From positions 1 to 8,090 of the forward strand of contig JAHRWI010000192.1 of assembly GCA_019090225.1 (NCBI GenBank): a stretch of 8,090 nucleotides of DNA. Direction: 5' to 3'. Every line of letters begins with the position of its first letter. Position 1 is the first letter of the stretch. This document shows, in pieces, positions 1 to 5,815 of the stretch. Below the pieces are notes generated by a model. That model was not told where the DNA came from, ran no database searches, and was given only the letters and a program-made list of their open reading frames with translations. The DNA is from Porticoccaceae bacterium (GTDB lineage Bacteria; Pseudomonadota; Gammaproteobacteria; Pseudomonadales; Porticoccaceae). The position numbers were made by a program, and so were the translations under genes.

Positions 1-5
1 CCTTA

Positions 6-38
6 TCGTCGGCAGCGTCAGATGTGTATAAGAGACAG
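6..38 (+). other. Illumina Nextera read-1 adapter (sequencing artefact)
   Basis: These 33 bases match the Nextera transposase read-1 oligonucleotide exactly, as I remember it. The last 19 bases, AGATGTGTATAAGAGACAG (20-38), are the Tn5 hyperactive mosaic end. This is library-preparation sequence left on a contig end and is not part of the genome. Bases 1-5 are probably also non-genomic because they lie outside the adapter, but I cannot assign them. Genomic sequence starts at about 39, and coordinates upstream of that should be ignored. Confidence 0.97.
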
Positions 39-171
39 GCTGCAATACGATGAAGGTTTGCGTTCGCCGCTGCGCCAGGCGGGCTTTTTAACGCGTGATG
101 CCCGTGAGGTGGAACGTAAGAAAGTTGGTTTACATAAAGCGCGTAAACGTCCGCAGTTCTCGAAACGTTAA
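39..171 (+). CDS. rpsI: 30S ribosomal protein S9, C-terminal fragment
   Basis: Reading from base 40 gives 43 codons and a TAA at 169-171. The peptide begins LQYDEGLRSPLRQAGF and ends RKRPQFSKR. That basic tail, with the block TRDAREVERKKVGL before it, is the C-terminus of bacterial ribosomal protein S9 (uS9), whose terminal arginine reaches the P-site tRNA anticodon in the ribosome. About two thirds of the protein (full length near 130 residues) is missing because the contig ends here in adapter sequence, so this is not a pseudogene. rplM normally lies just upstream in the same operon and is outside the window. A rho-independent terminator follows 23 bases after the stop. Confidence 0.96.
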
Positions 172-194
172 TCGTAGATTTTATGCTTACAATC

Positions 195-220
195 AGCCCA
201 GCTTAATGTTGGGCTTTTTT
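195..220 (+). terminator. rho-independent terminator of rpsI
   Basis: An 8-bp stem, AGCCCAGC (195-202) with GTTGGGCT (208-215) including one G-T pair, closes a TTAAT loop and runs into TTTTTT (215-220). It lies 23 bases after the rpsI stop, which fits termination of the rplM-rpsI transcript and suggests that petA has its own promoter. Confidence 0.92.
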
Positions 221-234
221 GTTTATATACAATA

Positions 235-253
235 GCTTAGGGCGTCGCTAAGC
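235..253. promoter_or_regulatory. small dyad upstream of the petA promoter
   Basis: GCTTAG (235-240) and CTAAGC (248-253) are perfect inverted copies around a 7-base centre, GGCGTCG. The dyad ends nine bases before the predicted -35 box of the petA promoter. It could be a binding site for a dimeric regulator or a minor hairpin. No T-run follows, so a second terminator is less likely. A dyad of this size can occur by chance. Confidence 0.25.
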
Positions 254-262
254 GTTTATCAC

Positions 263-291
263 TTGCTATTTGTATGGTTTTTAATTATTAT
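263..291 (+). promoter_or_regulatory. candidate sigma70 promoter for petA-petBC
   Basis: TTGCTA (263-268, 4/6 to TTGACA) and TATTAT (286-291, 5/6 to TATAAT) are separated by exactly 17 bases. The site lies after the rpsI terminator and before petA, where a promoter is needed. Transcription would start near 298 and leave a 5' leader of about 108 bases, long enough for leader regulation. It was found by eye, and the A+T-rich gap could hold others. Confidence 0.45.
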
Positions 292-330
292 GCCTCGCCT
301 TTTTTGTCTGCATAAAAACATGCAAACGTG

Positions 331-354
331 GTTATTTTTCGAGTTATTTTTCAA
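331..354 (+). repeat. two tandem copies of a 12-base A+T-rich unit in the petA leader
   Basis: GTTATTTTTCGA (331-342) is followed directly by GTTATTTTTCAA (343-354), with 11 of 12 positions identical. The pair would lie in the untranslated leader about 50 bases before the petA start codon. A U-rich leader repeat may affect mRNA structure or stability or bind a protein, or may simply be a slippage duplication. Confidence 0.5.
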
Positions 355-405
355 TAAGCAGGCGCATTCGGTCTGTTTTTTTCACAGCTTATCAGGGGAG
401 CTCAT

Positions 406-1005
406 ATGAGCAATGAGGGTGTCAATCAGGGGCGTCGCCGCTTTCTGACTGGAGCCACGTGTGTGGTGGGTGCAGCAGGGGTCGCAGGTGCGGCTGTTCC
501 GTTCGTTGGTTCCTGGTTTCCTAGCGCCAAAGCTAAAGCAGCAGGCGCGCCGGTTAAAATCGATATCGGCAAAATTGAACCGGGTCAAAGGATTGTTGAA
601 GAATGGCGCGGTCAGCCAGTTTATATCGTCCGTCGTCCTGAAGAAGCCCTGGCATCGCTTGCCAAGTTAAGCGGTAAGCTTCGAGACCCTCAGTCAGAAG
701 AGTCAGACCAGCCTGACTATGTTGATCCTGTTACCCGTTCGATCAAAGCTGAATACCTGATTATGGTGGGTTTATGTACTCATCTGGGTTGTGCACCCAT
801 GTATCGGCCTGAAGTGGGCGATGCTGATCTTGGTGGTGAAGAATGGCTGGGTGGTTTCTTCTGTCCCTGTCATGGCTCCAAATTTGATCTTGCTGGAAGA
901 GTTTATAAAGGCGTTCCCGCGCCCACTAACCTCAAGGTTCCTCCCCATCATTATGAAAGTGACACCGTGGTAGTCATTGGTATTGATCAGGAGGGGACAT
1001 CATGA
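406..1005 (+). CDS. petA: ubiquinol-cytochrome c reductase, Rieske iron-sulfur subunit
   Basis: This is the [2Fe-2S] subunit of the cytochrome bc1 complex, which takes one electron from ubiquinol at the Qo site and passes it to cytochrome c1. The 199-residue protein has a twin-arginine motif at residues 10-15 (RRRFLT) followed by a hydrophobic segment (about 17-36), the usual uncleaved Tat signal-anchor. The cluster motifs CTHLGC (124-129) and CPCHGS (153-158) supply ligands C124, H126, C153 and H156, with C129 and C155 placed for the stabilising disulfide. Length is normal for the family. The ATG at 406 has a strong ribosome-binding site (AGGGGAG, 394-400) five bases away. The stop overlaps the next start in an ATGA (1002-1005), so translation is probably coupled to cytochrome b-c1. 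Confidence 0.97.
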   Translation: MSNEGVNQGRRRFLTGATCVVGAAGVAGAAVPFVGSWFPSAKAKAAGAPVKIDIGKIEPGQRIVEEWRGQPVYIVRRPEEALASLAKLSGKLRDPQSEESDQPDYVDPVTRSIKAEYLIMVGLCTHLGCAPMYRPEVGDADLGGEEWLGGFFCPCHGSKFDLAGRVYKGVPAPTNLKVPPHHYESDTVVVIGIDQEGTS

Positions 1006-3047
1006 AGTTGATTATGAGTTGGCTGGTGGGATTATGGGGCTGGTTTGACGCCCGTTTGCCGGTACAGCGGGCGTGGGATACCCACATGGCCAAGTACTAT
1101 GCGCCCAAGAACTTTAATTTCTGGTACTTCTTTGGTGTCCTGTCTCTGCTGGTATTGGTTAATCAGTTTGTTACCGGTATCTGGCTGACGATGAGTTACG
1201 AACCCTCTTCTGAGCGCGCTTTCGCCTCGGTCGAGTACATCATGCGTGATGTGGATTTTGGCTGGATACTGCGTTATATGCATTCCACAGGCGCATCGGC
1301 CTTCTTTCTGGTGGTGTATCTTCACATGTTCCGTGGCCTGCTTTACGGGTCCTACAAAGCCCCCCGCGAGCTGGTGTGGCTATTTGGTATGGCGATTTTC
1401 CTGGCGCTGATGGCTGAAGGTTTCCTCGGCTACGTCTTGCCTTGGGGTCAAATGTCTTACTGGGGTGCTCAGGTCATTATCTCCCTGTTTGGCGCGATTC
1501 CTTATATCGGTGAAGCTATCGTTGAATGGGTACGAGGCGATTATCTGATCTCTGGTATCACCCTGAATCGATTCTTTGCTTTGCATGTTGTGGCCGTGCC
1601 CATTGTTTTACTGGGACTCGTTGTTTTGCATCTGCTGGCCCTGCACGAAGTGGGTTCAAACAATCCCGACGGCGTAGAAATCAAAAAGAACAAGGACGAA
1701 AACGGTATTCCTCTTGATGGCATCCCCTTCCACCCCTACTACACAGTCCATGATTTGGTGCCAGTGGTGGTCTTCCTCTTTGTGTTCTGCTTTATTATTT
1801 TCTTTATGCCAGAAATGGGCGGCTACTTCATTGAGTTTGCCAACTTTGAGCATGCAAACTCCCTGAAAACCCCTGAGCATATTGCGCCAGTCTGGTATTT
1901 CACCCCTTACTATTCGATGCTGCGTGCGGTGCCCGATAAGTTTATGGGCTTCCTGGTAATGGCGGCGGCTGTGGCTATTTTGTTTGTTCTGCCCTGGCTT
2001 GATCGTAGTCCGGTTAAATCTATTCGTTATAAAGGCAGTATCAGTCGTGTTGCTGTTGTCCTGTTTGCGGTGGCCTTTGTTATTTTGGGTGTGCTCGGTG
2101 TTAAAGCGCCGACCCCAGAAAGAACAGCTTTGGCGCAGATCTGTACGGTCTTGTACTTCCTCTACTTCCTGGCGATGCCGGTGTGGACCAGCCTGGAGAA
2201 AACCCTGCCTGAACCGGAACGCGTGACGATGGATGGCGGTATGGGCTTCTGGCGGGCCATGGGTGTGCTATTTATCATCATCGCTTTGATTGTTATCCCC
2301 CTTAAAGCAGTAGGTTCAGAAGCGAGTCATGACTGCGGGACCATTGCCTGTGATGCATTTGAACCGGACAGCAGTGATAAGGCATCTTTACAGCGTGGCG
2401 CAAACACCTTTGTTAACTATTGCATGGGTTGTCACTCGGCCAAATATTCGCGCTGGGAGCGGGTCGCTGATGATCTGGGTATTCCCCATGGCATGGCGTT
2501 GGAAAACCTGATATTTACCGACCAGAAAATTGGCGGATTGATGGAAATATCCATGAGCGAGCGCTCTGGTAAAGCATGGTTTGGCGCGCCGCCTCCCGAT
2601 CTGACGTTGGTGACTCGGGCTCGATCCGGCAAATGGGTTTACACCTACCTGCGTAATTTTTACGCCGATAGCAGCCGTCCCATCGGAATCAATAACAAGG
2701 TATTTAAAGATGTTGGCATGCCCCATGCCTTGCTAGACTTGCAAGGCTTACCCAGCTGCGCGCCAGGGCCGGTACTGGCTACTAATGGCGGTATCAAGGT
2801 TGATCCGCTGACCAGTGAGCCTATCCTGGATGCTCCTTGTGGTAATTATGAATTGCTCACTGAGGGCACATTATCTCCAGACGAATTTGATGATGCGGTT
2901 TACGATTTAGTTAATTTTTTATCCTATCTTGCCAACCCGGTACTGAAAGAAAGCCGACATACTGGTGTCTATGTATTGCTGTTCCTGGCTTTTCTCCTAG
3001 TTTGGGTCAGTTTATTGAATCGTGAATACTGGAAAGATATCCACTAG
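1002..3047 (+). CDS. petBC: cytochrome b - cytochrome c1 fusion protein of the bc1 complex
   Basis: One 681-codon frame encodes both haem-bearing subunits. Residues 1-407 are a full cytochrome b: eight hydrophobic segments, the two bis-histidine haem pairs drawn from H94, H108, H195 and H210, and the Qo motif in the form PVWY (296-299). The b part ends in EKTLPEPERV, where I recall stand-alone Pseudomonas PetB stopping. A hydrophobic segment (about 415-435) ending ...KAVGSEA then acts as a linker and possible signal peptide. Cytochrome c1 follows: haem c motif CMGCH (474-478), likely axial Met573 in VGMPHAL, and a C-terminal anchor (about 654-672). The start has AGGAGG at 989-994. Bradyrhizobium fbcH makes a similar fusion that is cleaved after export. 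Cleavage near residue 441 is plausible here but is inference. C586 and C613 may form a disulfide. Confidence 0.96.
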   Translation: MKLIMSWLVGLWGWFDARLPVQRAWDTHMAKYYAPKNFNFWYFFGVLSLLVLVNQFVTGIWLTMSYEPSSERAFASVEYIMRDVDFGWILRYMHSTGASAFFLVVYLHMFRGLLYGSYKAPRELVWLFGMAIFLALMAEGFLGYVLPWGQMSYWGAQVIISLFGAIPYIGEAIVEWVRGDYLISGITLNRFFALHVVAVPIVLLGLVVLHLLALHEVGSNNPDGVEIKKNKDENGIPLDGIPFHPYYTVHDLVPVVVFLFVFCFIIFFMPEMGGYFIEFANFEHANSLKTPEHIAPVWYFTPYYSMLRAVPDKFMGFLVMAAAVAILFVLPWLDRSPVKSIRYKGSISRVAVVLFAVAFVILGVLGVKAPTPERTALAQICTVLYFLYFLAMPVWTSLEKTLPEPERVTMDGGMGFWRAMGVLFIIIALIVIPLKAVGSEASHDCGTIACDAFEPDSSDKASLQRGANTFVNYCMGCHSAKYSRWERVADDLGIPHGMALENLIFTDQKIGGLMEISMSERSGKAWFGAPPPDLTLVTRARSGKWVYTYLRNFYADSSRPIGINNKVFKDVGMPHALLDLQGLPSCAPGPVLATNGGIKVDPLTSEPILDAPCGNYELLTEGTLSPDEFDDAVYDLVNFLSYLANPVLKESRHTGVYVLLFLAFLLVWVSLLNREYWKDIH

Positions 3048-3083
3048 GCTTTTTAATAGATCGTTTTTATATCACTTATAGAC

Positions 3084-3112
3084 GGCCGTTGTGCCTTTTG
3101 GGCACAACGGCC
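3084..3112 (+). terminator. 12-bp perfect hairpin after petBC, without a U-tract
   Basis: GGCCGTTGTGCC (3084-3095) and GGCACAACGGCC (3101-3112) pair without mismatch around TTTTG. The hairpin begins 37 bases after the petBC stop and ends 44 bases before the sspA ATG. No run of T follows on either strand, so it is not a standard intrinsic terminator. It could protect the 3' end of a processed pet mRNA, or act as a leaky terminator that lowers read-through into sspA. The structure is certain as sequence. Its role is inferred. Confidence 0.5.
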
Positions 3113-3156
3113 ACCCAGATCAACAATGATTGACTAACTAACTTGAGGTGGTATTG

Positions 3157-3783
3157 ATGGGGATTGTTTCGAAACGATCGTCAATGACATTGTTCTCCGA
3201 TCCTGCAAGCCATTGCTGTCATCGGGTTCGTATTGTCCTTGCAGAAAAAGGTGTGACCGTCGATATCGAAAATGTCGATCTTACCGCGATACCTCAGGAG
3301 TTGTCCGATGTGAATCCCTACGCTTCGGTGCCAACCCTGGTGGACCGGGAATTGGCACTCTATGAATCCAAAGTGATGATGGAATACCTCGATGAGCGTT
3401 TCCCACATCCGCCGTTGTTGCCGGTATATCCGGTGGCAAGAGCACAGCACCGCCAGTTTATGCACCGCATTGAGCGGGATTGGTGTGACAAGGTTGATAT
3501 TATCCTCACTGGTGGCAAGGCTGCAGATGCCGCGCGCAAAGAGCTGCGTGACAGCCTGTTGGGTATCGCGCCGGTATTCGTCGAGCAGCCCTATTTTATG
3601 CACGATGAGTTCACCCTGGTTGACTGCTGTTTAGCGCCCTTGTTGTGGCGTCTCGATACGCTTGGCATCAAATTACCTGCTACTAAACAGGCTAAACCCC
3701 TGTTGGACTATATGCAGCGCATTTTTGAGCGACCTGCTTTTAGAGCGAGTCTGACTGAAGTTGAGCTGGACATGAACAGCTGA
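3157..3783 (+). CDS. sspA: stringent starvation protein A (GST-fold RNA polymerase-associated regulator)
   Basis: SspA binds RNA polymerase during starvation and changes promoter use. In E. coli it supports stationary-phase acid tolerance and phage P1 late transcription. The 208-residue product (E. coli about 212) has a thioredoxin-like N-terminal half with SDPASHCCHRVRIVLAEKGV (14-33), NPYASVPTLVDRELALYES (53-71) and YLDERFPHPP (77-86), which contains the PHP patch important in E. coli SspA. A helical GST C-terminal half follows (about 92-198). I place the start at ATG 3157, which has GAGGTGG (3145-3151) five bases upstream. The in-frame GTG at 3148 lies inside that ribosome-binding site. 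The gene follows petBC in the order known from Pseudomonas. SspA proteins generally lack glutathione transferase activity, so this is probably not an enzyme. Confidence 0.95.
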   Translation: MGIVSKRSSMTLFSDPASHCCHRVRIVLAEKGVTVDIENVDLTAIPQELSDVNPYASVPTLVDRELALYESKVMMEYLDERFPHPPLLPVYPVARAQHRQFMHRIERDWCDKVDIILTGGKAADAARKELRDSLLGIAPVFVEQPYFMHDEFTLVDCCLAPLLWRLDTLGIKLPATKQAKPLLDYMQRIFERPAFRASLTEVELDMNS

Positions 3784-3807
3784 GCCAGTATTAGCTGTGG
3801 GTAAACT

Positions 3808-3854
3808 GCCTGCTAAAAATGGATCAGTACCCTATGTAGTAAGGGGCAGGTAGC
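3808..3854. repeat. intergenic words shared with the gap after sspB (copy A)
   Basis: The sspA-sspB gap contains GCCTGCTAAAAA (3808-3819), GTAGTAAGG (3836-3844) and GCAGGTA (3846-3852). All three words recur exactly in the gap between sspB and the thiolase gene, in a different order. GGCAG (3845-3849) is also the inverse of CTGCC (3806-3810). The element lies just upstream of the candidate sspB promoter. It may be a shared regulatory or dispersed intergenic motif, and its function is unknown. Confidence 0.35.
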
Positions 3855-3881
3855 AACAAGCCGACATTAGTCAGATATAAT
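3853..3881 (+). promoter_or_regulatory. candidate promoter for sspB
   Basis: A perfect -10 hexamer TATAAT lies at 3876-3881, 54 bases before the sspB start. With 17-base spacing the -35 would be GCAACA (3853-3858), matching only the last three positions of TTGACA, so the upstream element is weak. A 152-base gap after sspA makes an internal promoter reasonable, although sspB is often also transcribed from the sspA side. Confidence 0.4.
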
Positions 3882-3935
3882 CTAGGCCACAAAGTGTGCA
3901 GTTAAATACAGTGTCAAGTTAATAGCCGGGTAGAC

Positions 3936-4343
3936 ATGATGGCCATGACCTCGAATCGACCCTATCTTATCCGTGCCTTCTTTGACTGGATAGTAGACAA
4001 CGATTGCACGCCGCATATATCCGTCAATGCCCTGGCAGACGAGGTGAAAGTGCCACAGAGTTATGTGTCCGAAGGTCAGATAGTTCTGAACATTGCGCCC
4101 CGTGCAGTGATGGGTTTTGATATCAACAATGAAGGCATCAGCTTTAGCGGCCGATTTGGCGGCGTACCCACCAATATTTACGTGCCTTTCTATGCGGTTA
4201 TGGGTATTTATGCACAGGAGAATGGTCAGGGTATGGTCTTTCCTCCCGAAGAAACCCCACCTCCTGGGACACCAGCAGCACCCAGTGATTCTCCTCGCCG
4301 ATCGGAAGGTGATGGCAAGCCAGGCTTACGGATCGTTAAATAA
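3936..4343 (+). CDS. sspB: SspB, ClpXP adaptor for ssrA-tagged proteins
   Basis: SspB binds the ssrA tag on peptides released from stalled ribosomes and tethers them to the ClpXP protease. The 135-residue reading has the tag-binding domain in the first hundred residues: RPYLIRAFFDWIVDNDCTPH (8-27), the core GQIVLNIAPRAV (47-58), RFGGVPTNIYVP (73-84) and IYAQENGQGMVF (91-102). A flexible proline-rich acidic linker follows. The C-terminus LRIVK (131-135) matches the ClpX-binding XB peptide (LRVVK in E. coli). The protein is shorter than E. coli SspB (about 165) because the linker is short. Three in-frame ATGs (3936, 3939, 3945) compete. A weak GGG at 3928-3930 favours the first, and resemblance to relatives starting MxSxRPYL favours 3945. 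Confidence 0.94.
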   Translation: MMAMTSNRPYLIRAFFDWIVDNDCTPHISVNALADEVKVPQSYVSEGQIVLNIAPRAVMGFDINNEGISFSGRFGGVPTNIYVPFYAVMGIYAQENGQGMVFPPEETPPPGTPAAPSDSPRRSEGDGKPGLRIVK

Positions 4344-4406
4344 GAGTGTTAAATAGGGTCCTTTACTAATAATGTTACTGAGGTGCAAACGCTTATCGTG
4401 GTTTAA

Positions 4407-4507
4407 GCAGGTAATGCGGTAGGTAGAAACAGATAATTTTGACTTAAAAACGAAGTGACAATCCAATGGTAGGTAGTAAGGCCTGCTAAAAAGAGTCCTG
4501 CTAATAG
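4407..4507. repeat. intergenic words shared with the sspA-sspB gap (copy B)
   Basis: The 195-base gap before the thiolase gene holds GCAGGTA (4407-4413), GGTAGGTAG twice (4418-4426 and 4468-4476, exactly 50 bases apart), GTAGTAAGG (4473-4481) directly joined to GCCTGCTAAAAA (4481-4492), and a partial copy, CCTGCTAA, at 4497-4504. Three of these words also occur upstream of sspB. The two GGTAGGTAG copies bracket the candidate thiolase promoter. No terminator for sspB was seen in this gap. Confidence 0.4.
4439..4467 (+). promoter_or_regulatory. candidate promoter for the thiolase gene
   Basis: TTGACT (4439-4444, 5/6) and TCCAAT (4462-4467, 4/6) are spaced by 17 bases, 71 bases before the thiolase start codon. 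The -10 is weak, so activation may be needed. A GGTAGGTAG copy lies 12 bases upstream of the -35 and another directly follows the -10, which would suit a regulator. This is a by-eye prediction. Confidence 0.3.
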
Positions 4508-4538
4508 AGAGGGCTGTTAATAAATACTGGAGACTAAT

Positions 4539-5717
4539 ATGAGCGACCAACTAGTAATCTGCGGTTATGCCCGCACGCCAATGGGTGGAATGATGGGCGC
4601 CCTGTCCGATATAACTTCTCCTCAAATGGGCTCTGCGGCTATATCCGCAGCGCTGCACCGGGCCGGTGTTGATAAAGATGCCGTCGACGAAGTGTTGATG
4701 GGCTGTGTTCTACCTGCAGGTGTAGGGCAATCACCAGCTCGGCAGGCGGCATTGGGTGCTGATCTACCGGTTGGCGTTGGCACCACAACGGTCAATAAAA
4801 TGTGTGGCTCAGGCATGAAAACCGTGATGATGGCCTGCGATACGCTCGCTGCTGGTCAGGCGGATATCGTCGTTGCTGGTGGTATGGAGAGTATGAGTAA
4901 TGCACCGTATATTCTTAATAAAGCCCGTAGTGGTTATCGAATTGGCCACGGTGAAATGCTTGACCACATGTATATCGATGGCTTGCAGGATGCCTACACC
5001 GGCGGATTGATGGGTGCTTTTGCCGAGCAATGTGCTGATAAATACGAATTTACCCGTGAAGAGCAGGACGCGTATGCCCTCGAATCTCTGCGCAGAGCTA
5101 ATCAGGCAATCGCCGATGGTCACTTCAAAGCTGAGATCGAACCCGTCACGGTCAAGAGCCGGAAATCCGAAACGGTAGTGGATACCGATGAGCAGCCGGG
5201 TAACGCCAAGCCAGAAAAAATACCCCATCTCGGGCCAGCCTTTAGAGCTGATGGAACTGTAACGGCAGCTAATTCAAGCTCAATTTCCGATGGTGCAGCG
5301 GCTCTAATGATTACTCGTCAAAGTGTTGCCGAAGCCAAAGGCCTGACACCGATTGCAGCGATTCGTGGTTATACCCAGTTTGCTCAGGAGCCTGAGTGGT
5401 TTACTACCGCACCTGTCGGCGCAATGAAAAAACTCTTCGATAAAACCGGCTGGACGGTCGATGATGTCGATTTGTTTGAAATTAATGAAGCATTCGCAGT
5501 GGTAGCCCTAGCGGCGATGCGAGAGCTGGATTTACCCCACGAAAAAGTTAATGTCCACGGTGGTGCCTGTGCCTTGGGTCATCCTCTCGGCACCAGTGGA
5601 TCAAGAATCATTGTTACGCTGCTGTCTGCTTTGCAGACCTATGGTAAAAAGAAGGGTGTGGCCAGTCTTTGTATCGGTGGTGGTGAAGCGACAGCTGTAG
5701 CGGTAGAGCTGCTGTAG
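4539..5717 (+). CDS. acetyl-CoA C-acetyltransferase (thiolase family, AtoB/PhaA-like)
   Basis: Thiolases condense two acetyl-CoA to acetoacetyl-CoA, or run the reverse cleavage in fatty-acid and amino-acid breakdown, in the cytoplasm. The 392-residue protein has every core catalytic residue at the positions known from Zoogloea PhaA: nucleophile Cys89 in NKMCGSGMK, Asn316 in NEAFA, His348 in GHPLG and Cys378 in CIGGGEA. The block GTVTAANSSSISDGAAAL (239-256) and the glycine-rich end are family hallmarks. It resembles the acetoacetyl-CoA group more than FadA. The covering loop reads GGLMG (155-159) where the biosynthetic enzymes have YHMG, so chain-length preference is uncertain. The ATG has GGAG (4529-4532) six bases upstream. 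The gene appears monocistronic and ends before a bidirectional terminator. No phaB, phaC or fad partner is in the window, so the pathway cannot be assigned. Confidence 0.93.
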   Translation: MSDQLVICGYARTPMGGMMGALSDITSPQMGSAAISAALHRAGVDKDAVDEVLMGCVLPAGVGQSPARQAALGADLPVGVGTTTVNKMCGSGMKTVMMACDTLAAGQADIVVAGGMESMSNAPYILNKARSGYRIGHGEMLDHMYIDGLQDAYTGGLMGAFAEQCADKYEFTREEQDAYALESLRRANQAIADGHFKAEIEPVTVKSRKSETVVDTDEQPGNAKPEKIPHLGPAFRADGTVTAANSSSISDGAAALMITRQSVAEAKGLTPIAAIRGYTQFAQEPEWFTTAPVGAMKKLFDKTGWTVDDVDLFEINEAFAVVALAAMRELDLPHEKVNVHGGACALGHPLGTSGSRIIVTLLSALQTYGKKKGVASLCIGGGEATAVAVELL

Positions 5718-5787
5718 TTTTTTATACTGTTTGTTGATACTTTTTTTGATGTAGGTATTTAAATTTTAGCCATCTAAATTTTGATAT

Positions 5788-5815
5788 AAAAAAGCCCAGC
5801 AATACTGGGCTTTTT
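5788..5815. terminator. bidirectional rho-independent terminator
   Basis: GCCCAG (5794-5799) pairs with CTGGGC (5805-5810) around CAATA, flanked by AAAAAA (5788-5793) on one side and TTTTT (5811-5815) on the other. It can therefore end transcription of the + strand thiolase gene and the - strand MFS gene. The MFS stop codon (5814-5816) overlaps the flank, so that mRNA has almost no 3' untranslated sequence before the hairpin. Confidence 0.92.

Noticed and set aside
20..38. A Tn5-type mosaic end suggesting a transposon insertion at rpsI
   Set aside because: It is joined to the synthetic Nextera adapter sequence at the very end of the contig, so it comes from library preparation.
2229..2243. 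Independent translation start for cytochrome c1 at Met410 or Met414
   Set aside because: No convincing ribosome-binding site precedes either ATG and the frame is continuous with cytochrome b, so a fused product is the simpler reading.
3148..3156. GTG at 3148 as the sspA start, giving 211 residues
   Set aside because: The GTG lies inside the ribosome-binding site GAGGTGG (3145-3151), which is ideally spaced for ATG 3157. As I recall, relatives also start with MG.
3129..3157. TTGACT (3129-3134) with TATTGA (3152-3157) as an sspA promoter
   Set aside because: The -10 would overlap the start codon and put transcription inside the gene.
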